Notes: generated from the letters alone by a model not told the origin. 64,000 nt of DNA from Hyparrhenia diplandra (GCA_015847255.1 JADLZK010009026.1:840798-904797), one strand, 5' to 3'; shown: positions 1 through 11,150, numbered from the stretch's first letter. Program-made: numbers and translations.

Positions 1-235
1 CGTTGACCAACCATTGCCTGTTTTACAGTTTTCTTTCTTTCATTCATTGGACAATAACATCCATTTGCATTTGCATTACTGAGTTTAGTGGTAGATCTGT
101 GAACACAATGGGGGCAGTCAATAAGTTTGAGCCAATTATTATATAGATAAATCTGTCTAGACAAACCGAACCTGCGATTCGATTGATGGATGGAGCCGGA
201 GAAAGAAACAGACGTGCGCAGGGAACCTCACTCAC

Positions 236-720
236 CTGCAACGTTGGACGGTGCTGCAGGTGAACTCCTGGAGGTGGATGATGGAGCCGTTCTTGATGAA
301 GCTGTCCCTGGCGAGCGGGTTCGATGAGGTGGGAGCATAGACTGCACCGTGTGGACGCCGTCGGACAGCTCCATCCGGAAGCGCTCGTTGTTGGGGTTGA
401 CCATCTTCATCTGAGAGGACATAGATTGAGAGAAGAAAAAGGGTCGGGCAAGGGATCGGGAATACTACTCACCATGGTTCCGCAGGGTCCACCACGCCAG
501 AGCGGGATCTTGGTGGTGTGACACTCAGTGCAGGCCTTGGTCTCGCCGGACGCCGGCGGGCGCTCGTCCGGATCCATCGTCCCGCTCCCATGCTGCAGCG
601 TCGGCAGAACAACATTGAAACAGACAGGGCTACCCAACAGACACGGAAACACACCAACCCGGCATCCAGAACACAGATCGAGCGCGGATTCGGGCTCACC
701 TTCTCAATGGAGGAGTCCAT
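236..720 (-). pseudogene. Chimeric GATA zinc-finger / RPA1 fragment gene (three exons)
   Basis: Exon A (720-700) reads MDSSIEK and ends at donor GTGAGC. Exon B (592-473) follows an AG acceptor and encodes HGSGTMDPDERPPASGE, then the first half of a plant GATA finger with C-x2-C and the loop TKIPLWRGGPCG. It stops before the second C-x2-C pair, at donor GTGAGT. Exon C (410-236) follows an AG acceptor with NERFRMELSDGVHTVQSML, which matches the N-terminal OB fold of replication protein A large subunit. The RPA-like reading continues in another frame as NPLARDSFIKNGSIIHLQ, so one base is missing near 331-334. The two halves come from unrelated proteins, a transcription factor and an ssDNA-binding protein. 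I infer a transposon-made fusion. An upstream ATG at 1104 is in frame with exon A, so the start is uncertain. A functional GATA finger or RPA is unlikely. Confidence 0.72.
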
Positions 721-1104
721 CTCCGACGAAAGGACCGGCAGATCTAGCACCGTGGAACCACTCCCTTCCTCGTCAGTCTCCAGCCTCGCGAAATCCCCCG
801 GGTCGGCCCTCCGGCACCCGTAGCCACTACCCCTGCGCGGATTGGGAGGTCGATCCGCGGCGGACGACACTCCTGTTGCGCGGTTCTGGCCACTGGACGT
901 CGCGGCGGCGGCGGCGCTCGAGGACACGGCCGAAGTGGGGATCCAGGCGGACGACCGGCAAGGCGCGTGTGAGGGCCGCAATGGAGAGGGTGGGGGCGGG
1001 GATGGTCCGGAGGTATCGCGTGATGACGGTCGAGCTCTAGGTGGTGGGCGCGCAACGCCTGTCGATTGGTGGAGGCGGACGGCTGGAAGGGGAAGGACGT
1101 CCAT

Positions 1105-1821
1105 GATGACGGGCCATGGTGGGCGCTCGACGTCGCTCGAGATTCAGGCGGAGGAGGGTGGGGAACAAAATCGGCGCTGGAGTATGGGGAGAGCTGAGGA
1201 CCTTTCGTTTGCTTGTGAGTGCGTTTATTATGATGGAGGGAGGCGGAGAGTCAGGCACGACGGGAGGACGGGCGAACGGGTGGGTGGAGCTGCATGATGG
1301 GGCTGCCTACGTGTGGCCCCGCGTGCCGAGAGAACTCCCAGTGGGGGTTTCCCATATAGAAGGTTTAGATAGATGCATTCTTGTGGCCCCCTTCCGTCAT
1401 CAGTGATAGCCATACCTCGAGTCATCGACCAGGTATCCACCCTCCCTTGCTCAACTTCGTCCCTACCCTCACGATTGAAGAACCACTACTGAATTCTCAC
1501 TAGTCACCACCGCACATTAACAGAATCGCCCCTGCAGAATGCCAGCAACCAGCAACGTAACCCCGAAGATCCTTGCTCGGCACCACACCAGTGTCAGCAT
1601 CCTTTCAGCTCACCCCGCTGGGCCACACCAATGTCATCACAATAGAGCGAACCAACACTAAACACCATTTCCGAAATGTAGCAAATAGATGCTATTGATA
1701 TCTTATTGTGGTCAAGTAGATTGGTTCACAGAATTGTTTTATCATTTCACCTGGGAGAACTCATGTGTACCGTATTTTTTAACCTCAGTGAAAGTTATGG
1801 CTAAGCGTATCGACAAACATA
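1105..1821. other. GC-rich upstream flank of the GATA/RPA chimera, then plain intergenic DNA
   Basis: Open frames up to about 1400 follow GC-rich composition and overlap on both strands, so I do not call a gene. It may include the 5' leader of the captured GATA gene. From 1400 to 1821 I see nothing recognisable. Confidence 0.4.
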
Positions 1822-1920
1822 TACTCCCTCCGTCCCAAATATGCGTCTGCCTCTAAAGGTGTTTTCCCCACGCGAACTGCCGCTTCCGGGCGGCGCATAC
1901 ATAGAGGGACGGAGGGAGTA
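1822..1920. mobile_element. Stowaway MITE, 99 bp
   Basis: The element opens TACTCCCTCCGTCCC and closes GGGACGGAGGGAGTA. This is the Stowaway (Tc1/mariner) terminal inverted repeat flanked by the TA target duplication. The interior has no coding capacity. Confidence 0.9.
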
Positions 1921-2192
1921 TTGTTTCTTGATTAAATCTCAATCGACTTCCAAAGTCTAGTGGGGTAAACAGGAAGGAACTGACAGATATAAACTTATAA
2001 TTAAATAAATGGCACCATAGCCAGTCGGGAGGACAACAAGTGAGTACTAAGGTCCCGATGTTCTTCATTGCTACAAGACAATCAAATCGAGTATAGAAAT
2101 TAGAAGACATAACCAAGATGAAGATATGGTAATCAAGACAAGCTTACTACTTCAGCACTGTGGGGCATGCATGGGCCCAACCTAGCTAGCAC

Positions 2193-2504
2193 CACAAATC
2201 GCCGGTACTCCCTCCGTCCCATAAATAAATAAACATTTTTTAACACAAATCGCCCGGTACTCCTCCGTCCCATAAATAAATAAACATTTTTAACTTCTAC
2301 GACTACGTTTTTGACCATTCATTATTATTTAAATTTTTATGCAAATAATAGAAGAAATACATCATGATGAAAATATCTCTAATGATTGAGCAAGTCATAA
2401 CAAAACAAATAATATTTATTAAATTTTTTTAAATAAGGCGAAATGGTCAAATAAAAGTCTTGAGAAGTCAAAAACGTCCATTTATTTGTGGGACGAAGAG
2501 AGTA
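2193..2504. mobile_element. Stowaway MITE with duplicated 5' end
   Basis: TIR TACTCCCTCCGTCCC starts at 2206. The matching end GGGACGAAGAGAGTA finishes at 2504. The first ~50 bp, including flanking CACAAATCGC, are tandemly repeated (2193-2243 and 2244-2292), so the left TIR occurs twice and the second copy lacks one C. Both termini carry the TA dinucleotide. Confidence 0.82.
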
Positions 2505-2654
2505 CACATTAGAACCCGGGCCTTTATATAGTAGACCAGAAATTTAACAATAGGAGAGGCTAGAGCTCTCCTATTCCCAGGTCTGATGCCAACAATAAGA
2601 ACACAACCGGTTAAATTATCAGTCATCCTCTTATACAGTGGGATGGACGGACTC

Positions 2655-3120
2655 TATTCTTTTTTTTGTTTTTGCGAAAAGGGAAGGGGATTTCATTAAT
2701 ATTGGAAAGTAAGTACATCCCCTGTTACAAACTGAACATCAAAGAAAAGGAAAATTACAACCAAGTCTGGAAGTCGTCTTCCTCGTCTCCACCGTCCAGC
2801 TCGCCGCCGCCACAGCGTCGGTCCAGATCCACCTCCCCGCCGGCCACGAGACCCCAAACCTTGGATATGCCGCAACAGCCCTCGCCCAGACCTCGTCCAG
2901 ACGATTCGACTTCGTTGAAAGAACACGACCAGCCCCATGACAAGAAGGGAGAGGAAGAAGGAATCCGCCACCGCCGGCCAGGAAACCGGCGACCGGAACA
3001 AAGATCCTCCGCTGCCAGGAAACCCGGCAAAGCAACAGCAATGTTACATGTGTATGGTCTTAGAAGAGAGAAGCACGTACGACAACCCGAATAACAATAC
3101 ACAACACGAGTGGAGGTGCC
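2655..3120 (-). mobile_element. Probable non-LTR (LINE/SINE-type) 3' end or retrocopy
   Basis: A T-rich run, then GCGAAAAGGGAAGG and TTTCATTAAT lead into a GC-rich block. On the minus strand this resembles a transcript end with an A-rich tail. Frames on both strands are open only because of GC content, and no protein domain was recognised. I infer a non-LTR insertion from the tail-like end; class and left end are uncertain. Confidence 0.35.
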
Positions 3121-3367
3121 ACATACATACATGTGCCCCTAATAACATAATCGAAAGATGACACAAAGACACATGAACGACAAAGACAAGTGATGCATTT
3201 TTTGGAAACCGTAGGAAATGGAAATACAGTAAATTTATAACTAATAAAATTCTAAGTTATAAGCCGTTGTGATGACGAATTGGTGCTGGTCCAGACATGG
3301 AAGATCCTCGGATCAAGAGGCTGATTTCACCAGCTCATTCACGCGAGAAGAGACAGACCTTACCCTG

Positions 3368-3907
3368 CTAGCTACTAGCTAGCTTAGTTGTCTCTAGGAA
3401 TTTTAAGGGGGTCTCGCTGCCGCCGAGCAAGCACTTTGGATGCAAGTTGATTCTGCAGGGGTTGCATCGGTAGCGCCACAAGCAGTTGGCGCCACAGTGC
3501 GTGCACGTCCTGGGTGTCGCCACGGTGAGCGTGACAAGGTGCGCCGGGTGCAGCGGCGAGACGGCAACCACCGGAAGCTGCGAGCAGACAGGGTGCACGT
3601 CGAAGCCGCACGGGCGACAGTGGTAGTGCATGCCCTTGATGGACGTGCCGCAGAGGTCGCAGCTGCGCGGGTCCTCCGGGAACACGGCGGGCTCTAGCTC
3701 CAGCGTGTGCTGCCCGTGGAAAGGGAAGGACGCGGTAGGCGGGCACGTCGCGCACCGCTCGTGCAGGTCGAAGTTGCACGTCTGGCAGCGGTAGCGGAAG
3801 CCGACGCCCTGGCAGCCGCAGCCATCGCAGCGGAAGCCCGAACTATGGGTGTCAACCAGAAGCAGGGGGTGCTGGCTGTGGGCGTTGTGGAGGATCTGCT
3901 TCGGCAT
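3368..3907 (-). CDS. DC1 (divergent C1) domain Cys/His-rich protein, 179 aa
   Basis: This single-exon gene encodes three tandem DC1 zinc modules. In each, the spacing is H...C-x2-C...C-x2-C-x4-H-x2-C. Module 1 uses H13, C27, C30, C41, C44, H49 and C52. Module 2 uses H67, C83, C86, C97, C100, H105 and C108. Module 3 uses H123, C135, C138, C148, C151, H156 and C159. DC1 proteins form a large plant-specific family related to protein kinase C C1 domains, often linked to stress and hormone responses. No catalytic domain, signal peptide or membrane segment is visible, so a zinc-binding, protein- or lipid-interaction role is inferred. The first ATG in this frame is at 3907 (MPKQILHN); the frame extends upstream only through non-ATG codons. 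A TATA box lies about 100 bp upstream. The family has many members, so no symbol is given. Confidence 0.9.
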   Translation of the reverse strand: MPKQILHNAHSQHPLLLVDTHSSGFRCDGCGCQGVGFRYRCQTCNFDLHERCATCPPTASFPFHGQHTLELEPAVFPEDPRSCDLCGTSIKGMHYHCRPCGFDVHPVCSQLPVVAVSPLHPAHLVTLTVATPRTCTHCGANCLWRYRCNPCRINLHPKCLLGGSETPLKFLETTKLASS

Positions 3908-4004
3908 TGGGTTAGTTGTGCCTGTCCTCTGGGCGCGGTGGCCTGATGATTGGAGGAACAACCACACTTATGATGACGCCGAGAGCGAGCGAGGGTTCAA
4001 TTCA

Positions 4005-4012
4005 ATTTATAA
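4005..4012 (-). promoter_or_regulatory. TATA box of the DC1 gene
   Basis: TTATAAAT reads on the minus strand about 98 bp upstream of the DC1 ATG at 3907. A CT-rich leader with CGCTCGCTCTCGG follows. Confidence 0.65.
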
Positions 4013-4019
4013 GCAAGCC

Positions 4020-5147
4020 GAGGGATGAGAGGTGGAGGTGCAAGAGGATCTGCTGTACTAGCTGGGAAAGAGAACAGAAGGGCAGGGAGTAAAATAGTGG
4101 AACGAGAGAGGGCGTGCTTACGTCAGGTGGAGCCAAGGTGCCATTGACTTAGAGAAAACACATATTGCATTAACGGTGGAGATGGATCCAGGTGGACTCC
4201 GATCCTGTCGTTCGTTGAGGTACACGTCAGCAATCCAAGGGAGTTGGTTTTCGTGCACTAGTGCCGAGGCGGGGCTGGTTGCATGTGTGTGCGTTCAATA
4301 AAGAAGTAGTACTAGGTTCCTGCTAGTAGTTCCTGCTACATTCTCCCGAGTCATCGTCAGCTCGTCGTCTACCTCTTCTTTTCCGCCCACGTTCCTCTCC
4401 TTTTCTCAAGTCAAGATAAGATAATTAGCGAATATATTTATTCTCATGTTTCTCTAGTCTTATTAAGTCCTCTTTTCACCCAATCGTCTACCTCTTCTTT
4501 TCCACCCACGTTCCTCTCCCATGTCATCCTGCCTGAAAAATGCTACGTTCTTCTGATCCCTCCCACTGATGACTGACCATCACGCATCATTGCAATGAAT
4601 CAATTCTGTTGAGCAAACCCAATCATACAATGTATTTGTGAATCTCACTGTGCATATTTTCAGTCTGTCCAATCCATATGGGCCAACAAGGTACAAGTTG
4701 CACACTGATATATCTAATTTTTACTTAGTGCTCGGAGAGATAGCCATATGTAATCTTTTTTTTTTTTTTTTTTAATTTGGGCCTAGCAGCCCACAAAATG
4801 TACATAAAAACACTTGCCTTTTAATAGAAAATACCAAAAATACTGGTAGGGGCTTTCCCTGCCTCCTGGTCAAAAAAATTCGGGACACCCACACCTTGTA
4901 TGCCAAAGAAGAAAAGAACCAGAGCTTACGATACAGTAAATAGGGTCGGTCTTACAATTTTAGCGCAAGGCAAATTCTTCTTGAACTGTTTTCAATACAG
5001 ATGGAATGAACCATCTAGTCTAAATACAAGGGCAAAACACTTGAATCAGTCTGCGGAACCAAACAATCTTGCCGAAACGTCAGGGCATTTCACTATTTTC
5101 TAGAGGAACTATGGAAGGTGATTGCCGACCTGAACACTATATTGAAG
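4020..5147. other. Intergenic upstream region of the DC1 gene
   Basis: No gene is recognised. It contains a short direct repeat of GTCTACCTCTTCTTTTCC (about 4369 and 4486), each followed by a CACGTTCCTCTCC stretch, and a T-tract near 4750-4775. Confidence 0.5.
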
Positions 5148-5181
5148 CTAGCCAGAAACCCCGCGCAAAGCGCGGGCAGCA
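5148..5181 (-). mobile_element. Helitron-like 3' terminus
   Basis: On the minus strand the sequence is CCCGCGC-TTT-GCGCGGG, a GC-rich 7-bp hairpin, followed by GTTTCTGG and CTAG. A short hairpin about 10 nt before CTRR is the Helitron 3' signature. The base after CTAG is C rather than the usual host T, and no 5' TC end was located, so only this end is annotated. The element body would lie to the right (higher coordinates). Confidence 0.5.
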
Positions 5182-5481
5182 AGCGGACAATATGCATACA
5201 ACAGATTTAGATGCAGTGATACAGGTGGTATGTATCAGCCAACTGTGATTAAAACATAACATTTAGTTGCCATGTGACCGTGTAGAAACAGATTACAAAT
5301 AATGACATACTTTTTACTTGAAGAATATGACTATAATACACATGTAAGAAGTATTTGTGCTACTGGACAATTGGTGATTTGGGAACATCATCATACTAAT
5401 CTTGCATATGTGGTAAAGCAAAAAAAAAAAAAAAAAAAATCTAAATCTGTTGTAGTTTGCTCTTGAAGCAATGGGTCCCTA

Positions 5482-5842
5482 TCTTTCCCTCCGTCCCACA
5501 AATAATTGTACATCTAGGATTGGGCTACAGGCTACGGATGTCAGCGGGCTACAGGCTGTGATCGACTGCAGCCTTTCATTATTTTATTACGGCAAACATG
5601 GATCACGCGGCCACATGCAGCTTCTAGATAAACCGAGGGATCCTGCGCTCATTTTTTCTGGGTTTTCCTTTAGTTTTTAGTTCGTTTTTTTATATATTTT
5701 TTGGTGGGACAACGCGGCACTGGCTAACGCTGCACTGCTCTGATGGCTTCTGCTACTGCTGCGTGCGTCCGCTCCAGCTAACATGATCGATTAATTGTGG
5801 GAAAAAAATTTGAACTCTAAACGTACAAATACGGAGGGAGTA
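5482..5842. mobile_element. Stowaway-like MITE, ~360 bp
   Basis: The left end has CCCTCCGTCCCACAAAT and the right end CAAATACGGAGGGAGTA. These form imperfect inverted termini of Stowaway type. The interior contains a repeated GGGCTACAGGCT motif. Confidence 0.65.
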
Positions 5843-6432
5843 CATATCCGATGGAAAAAGTAAAGGAGGTTAACGAACAGAGTATTCTTTCTTTTGATAA
5901 CAATTTTTTTTTTTTTTGGGGTCAATGTAAAGGCGTTCACATATGGCATGAACGGCTGCATGTTGGCTTCTACAATTTAGAGAGACAGCCACACTGTAAT
6001 CCTTAGAGGGCTTGTCTGGGACAAAGGATGACATGGAGTAGAATTCCTCAGCCCCTGGAACCAAAGGAGATCATATTCACTGACTATACCAAACTAACAT
6101 GTTGACACAGGACACTAATGCGAAGAGGTACTGACCTGGAATGTTTTAACAAAAGCTCCAACAAGTAGTATGACAACAGGTTTTGCCTCTACCTCATTAC
6201 TGCTTTGGCCTGATAAGAAAATATACACGTAAACACATGGGCACCTACAGATATAGTGAACAAAGGAATCCTATCTTATAGGAGTGAACAAGACAGATTA
6301 GTAGCGCCACATGGGCTACGTAAATATAGTAGCACCACATGAGCACTTACAGATAGCAAACACTGCAATCTATTACAGATTAGCATGGATAAAAATTCAG
6401 ATGAATGCCTACTACATACTTGAATTCTCATC

Positions 6433-6434
<2 letters not shown>

Positions 6435-6467
<33 letters not shown>
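6435..6467. repeat. Poly(A) tract, 33 bp
   Basis: An uninterrupted run of A is flanked on both sides by related ACTTGAATTC words (about 6417 and 6471). A poly(A) followed by a repeated flanking word could be a retroposition scar with target duplication, or replication slippage. Confidence 0.8.
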
Positions 6468-6468
<1 letters not shown>

Positions 6469-7137
6469 ATACTTGAATTCTGAATACTGCTTAGTTTTTT
6501 TTTAAAAAAAAATCCATCTCCGCTGAAAGAGGACTCCCCGTGGGTCATTTTCTGTGTGGTGCCCAGTAAGAGCTTCGTCACTTACTTTAAACAATATATG
6601 CTGCCATCTGGAAGGCTTCTTTGATATATCTTAATCTGAAAAGTTTTGGTAATAATAATATCCTGCAAAAGCAGAACGTTACAACTGCACAACGTAGGAC
6701 AATTGAATCTTTGCACAGGCTATGGAAAAAATGAACCTAGTGTGCGTTGATGCACGACCATGTGCTTCTGATTTCATTCTTTCTACTAACCAATAGTGTT
6801 TGATTATGTTTCTTGGTAATATAAGGAGTAACCGACAGCCAGGACAATTTATTTCCCGAAATTCTCCAGTCAGTAAGGCATCAAAAGAATGTGCAGACTA
6901 AGGGGCAACAAATTTTCTAATCGTCAACTACTACAACAACCAATGATTTCTCTCTTGACCACATCAAAAAATAAAGCAGAAAAATCCCTTCTACATGCTA
7001 ATGATATCTCATATAAGACACCAGCATGCATAAAAAACACATAGCAGCTGCTACCTGATCAAACTTTCAAGTAGAGTTAGGTTCATGGAAATCAGGTCTC
7101 ACCTATTCCACACTAAAAATGGTCACTCTCTTCTCAA

Positions 7138-8385
7138 TTTTGATTAATCAATTGCTATCGAACACCAATGTTTCTCCTTTTTAAGCAATTAGTTGCTTGA
7201 GAAATTTATAGTAGCACATAACAGAAATTTTGATAACAAATGAAGGAAAAAAAAAATAGTTGGGACAAAGGTCATGAATACGATGGACTGGAGTACAATG
7301 CAACTCTCTTGGATGCACCAACCTGAACAAAAGAGATCTTTCTTTTGTTGTGGTATGCAATCATGACCTTACGCAAATAAAGCGTAACAGATGATTAAAG
7401 AAATCAAATTTAACAGATAGGGTGCTAAAGTGAATAGATATTTGTCTATCTTTTGCCTAAGCAACATCACAAACACATGGAGGTCACTAATATACCGATG
7501 AGGCGGGGATACGCTACTTTCTTTAGATGCACAATTCTTGGTAGTCAAGACGGTATCGAAGGTCAAGGCGGTGTACCTTGAGCAATGCTATATCTGTCTA
7601 TTTGATTGCCTCTCATACTAAATCACGGTTTCAGTCCTACACAAAAACTGAAAATGGCAAACCAAGAGCCTAAAACTTTGTGTAGGACAACTTAAAAAAA
7701 TATGGAGCATGACAATTTATGAGGGATTCATTGGACTGCTGTCAAACACTAATGATTTTCCATCCCTTTTTAACAAATCAATTACTCGAGAACTTTATGG
7801 TAGCCTAAAGAGAGGCTTCGATAATGGATGAAGTAGTTGAGATGAAGGCCATTGATATATACGGCGGATTTGGATTTGCAACACGGTAGTGCACCCACGA
7901 GAAGAACCCGGTGACGGCTGGCTAACGAGTGCATATTTTGAAGCGTGTCACTTGCATCTATAGATATAGCATCTGCATTCGGGGGCATAAGCTTACGCTT
8001 TAGTAATATCTTTTACAGACTTAGCAAACAGACCTTTACAAAAATAAAAAGCAAATCAGTTTCTGAAGCATATTCATACGATGACACTAATCAATTTTTG
8101 GAAATGTATTGTTCATCAAGCTGATTACTCCATAAATCATGGAATGGCGATCATTGAGAAAGTAAGTCTACCTTTTCTACGGGTTTGACCTTAGTGACGA
8201 CCTCCGGCAGGAAAAAGACCTAAAAATTTAATTTGAATGTTGCATACCTCAGCGAGGACCACCGCAAAGAAAAAGTGCAATATTATAATATTAAAGGGAT
8301 TAAACTGGATGGACAAGATGCCAAAATGAATTAGGAGCTGTCTAACCTTTGCCTAGGCAATATCACAAACACATGGTGTGCTAGA
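7138..8385. repeat. Diverged tandem duplication (two units)
   Basis: Words around 7145-7324 recur at 7730-7893, for example AGTAGCACATAAC versus GGTAGCCTAAAG, and GACAAAGGTCATGAATACG versus GATGAAGGCCATTGATATA. Words at 7430-7485 recur at 8320-8378, sharing CATCACAAACACATGG / TATCACAAACACATGG. The second unit has about 300 bp more between the blocks. No coding function is recognised. Confidence 0.6.
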
Positions 8386-8412
8386 GTATAAGCCAAATCA
8401 AGGCACATATTG

Positions 8413-9133
8413 TCACCGGCTAGTAGTAGGTCCTGCCAGAAACAAATAAACAGAGATCAACATAGAAATCAAGCGAAAGAAAATACAGCAGCAGAAAAAC
8501 TGATAATAAATTAAGCCTGCAGGAACGCAATCAAGAACATTACATCCACCCGGGGAGCCCGCCCGAACCATTGTAGAGGCCGAGTGGGGGAAGAGTGCAG
8601 CGCGAGAGTGGAGGCTTTTCAGGGACGCTGCAGCTGGGACTGGTGTCGGCATACGTTCCGACGCTGACACGCGGGACCTCCCATCCCCACCGGGCAGCCA
8701 CGGCACGTCACCCTCAGCTCCACTGGCGCCTGGGCCGCGCACGCACCCGCAAGACCGGGAATGCGGCAGGGAAGGAGAGCAGCTGACCACGAAAAGAGCC
8801 GGCCAATGAGAACACGACATACACGCAGAATGGGTCTGCTCGATTCAGCCAGGCGCGGGACGGCGGACGAGGCGCAACACGCGCGCGCAGGCCGCTCGTT
8901 TCAGCCAGCCGTTCTACGGCGCCGTGAGGGCCGTGACCGCGACGTCGACGTGGCGCTGGCTGCCGAGATGGCGGTGCTGTGCGTCCGGAAGCCGATGTGT
9001 CATCGGTGCCACGTACGATGTAGCCCAGGTCATTTGTGGCCCCATTCGGGTTTTCAGGAGCTTTCAGCACATTTTTACGACCAGCTGACATTTTTGTTTT
9101 GGGCCGATTTGGGTTTTCCATAAACACAAGCAA
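8413..9133. other. GC-rich island, possible captured exon or promoter
   Basis: Composition changes sharply from AT-rich to GC-rich with overlapping frames on both strands. The minus frame of 8413-8820 has no recognisable domain. The block may be a gene start captured by a Helitron. No protein assignment is made. Confidence 0.3.
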
Positions 9134-9276
9134 GCTTTTATTTCGTTACAACATCGCATGCGCATGGACGATTCGAGACTCGAGAAACTAACAACAAGCT
9201 TCAAACTGCTGCTAACTCCCGGCAAAGAAACAAACTGCTACACGTACGCACGTACTCCGATCCCGAACATATCTCT

Positions 9277-9551
9277 CTAGAGCAGAATCTTTTTCTAATT
9301 TGACAGTTTTTTTAAAACTAATTACAAGATTAACACGGGTTGACTTTTATCTCCAAAACTAGCACATTTCGAGGTGCCGTTGCCAAAGACGCCTCAAATA
9401 CACTTTGAGGCGCCATGCATGGTGGCGCCTCAAGGTTGCCACTGCCTGGCACCTGCAGCGCCGCATGCAACTGACGTGGCAAGATGCTGATGCGCCTTTC
9501 ATGGTGGCGCGTCAAGCAGGCCTCAAAAATGCGTCAGCCATGTAGTTGACT
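9277..9551. repeat. Left arm of ~275-bp inverted repeat near the peroxidase
   Basis: This arm matches the reverse complement of 10873-11150 with few differences. Shared words include ATTAACACGGGTTGACTTTT, TCTCCAAAACTAGCACATTT and CAACTGACGTGGCAAGA. It is rich in palindromic GGCGCC motifs. Confidence 0.85.
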
Positions 9552-10872
9552 AAAACAGGAATCAATGTCTGCAGTGCACGGGAGCCCAGCTGCTGCACGT
9601 CAGTCTCACCAGTCACATCGCTAGGGACTACAGCCACACAAGCCCCCGACACAGGCACCACAGGTCCACAGGCACAAGCACACAACCTTGTCTGTACTGT
9701 ACTCCCGCTACTACACGATACTGTACAAGCCCCTCTTCACACTCACACGTTTTTTTATGTAGTACCATTCACAGTAATTGTTTTTTTTTTTCCTACCCAC
9801 GTACATCCGATCTTTTCCCACTCGACTCTCGCACAAAGCTTTTTTGTTGTACCTATTATTTTTTGTTAACTAATTTTTTTATTGGCGATGAAGAACGTGA
9901 CAAATCACTCTATTCTTGTAACCACGTGATGGAACACCTAATTGGCAATAAATAAAAAATTGAGTGACTTCTTTGTATGCAACACTTTATTGTCATGACC
10001 CTTGGGTTTAAATCAAATGAAGAAAAAGAATAACCGAATAAAAAATTGAAAAAAATATCGAAGGAGGAACAAATAAAATATACAAAAAAAAAAAACAAAA
10101 ATATTCAAATTATTTCTATGCAAGCCAAATTGAAATAATCAGATAACTATTCAAAAAATTTAGCCATTTTTTTGGTACGAATAATCAATTTACACTATCT
10201 TGAAAACAAAGATCTATACTTAATAAAATAAAAAAATTATTCTAAAAGTATCTCTAATAATAAATTAAATCATAATAAATAAGTAATATTTTTAACCAAT
10301 TTTAAATAAGACAAATAAAATCGGTAGAATCAAATAAATGCATTTATTTATGGGCAGGGAATATATCCTATACAAGTCTACAAGTCAGTAGCCCCTATCT
10401 CTCCCTCTCTCTCCGCGCATGCACTCACAGATCAGCCCATCACATCCATCTCTCTCTCCGTTGGTGGCCGCGCACACATACTCATTCTCGTTTTCCGAGA
10501 AGTCAAAGTTTTCAAAATACCGACAATTATATATTAAAATATATAAATATTTATGTTAAGTAATTAGTATCATCGGAAAGATCTTTAAGTCTAGTTTTTT
10601 TAACAAATTTATTTGAAGATTTAAATGTTGCACATATTTTCTACAAACATAGTCAAAGTTAAAAAAAGTTTGACCGGCACGCCTCCCATATTGACATCTA
10701 TTTAGAGATGGAGGGAGTAGGGTAGTAATGCACCCGCACAGTATACAAGTGAGAGAGCTGAGGCATGAGCATGGAAATGAATAGTGATGTTTGGATTTGA
10801 CGGAAGGATAAAAGGCTAGTACTACTATGCAAACTATGCAAGGACCCGTATACAGTAAAAGCATACTAGCAT
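9552..10872. other. AT-rich spacer between inverted-repeat arms
   Basis: No gene is seen. The right part holds Stowaway remnants: a terminus-like TTTATTTATGGGCAGGGA near 10345 and GAGATGGAGGGAGTA ending at 10719. Confidence 0.5.
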
Positions 10873-11150
10873 TCAGTCAACTGCATGGCTCACGGGCCTT
10901 TGCAGCTTGCGCGAGGTTGACGCGCCACCATGAAAGGCGCATCAGCCTCTTGCCACGTCAGTTGCATGCGGCACTGCAGGTGCCCGGCGTGGCAGCCTTG
11001 AGGCGCCACCATGCATGGCGCTCCGAGTGTATTTGAGGCGCCATTGGCAACGGCGCCTCCAAATGTGCTAGTTTTGGAGATAAAAGTCAACCCGTGTTAA
11101 TCCGCGTAATTAGTTTAAAAAACTGTCAAATTGGCAAAAAGATTCCTAGA
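10873..11150. repeat. Right arm of inverted repeat, abutting the peroxidase stop codon
   Basis: This is the inverted partner of 9277-9551. The repeat begins at, and slightly overlaps, the peroxidase termination codon at 11146-11148, so it forms the gene's 3' untranslated region. It contains AGGCGCCACCATGCATGGCG palindromic segments. Confidence 0.85.

Larger units (their letters stand above)
5843..8400. other. AT-rich intergenic or transposon-internal DNA, no gene
   Basis: No coding region is recognised. It holds a 33-A homopolymer and a diverged tandem duplication, both annotated separately. The block may be the body of the Helitron whose 3' end lies at 5148. Confidence 0.4.

Noticed and set aside
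236..410. RPA fragment as a Helitron-encoded RPA protein
   Set aside because: It is spliced to a GATA exon and covers only part of one OB fold. Helitron RPA ORFs are separate and usually longer; this looks like host RPA1.
4900..5103. 67-codon open frame starting MPKKKRTRAYDTVNRV
   Set aside because: No domain, no promoter or splice context, AT-rich; expected by chance.
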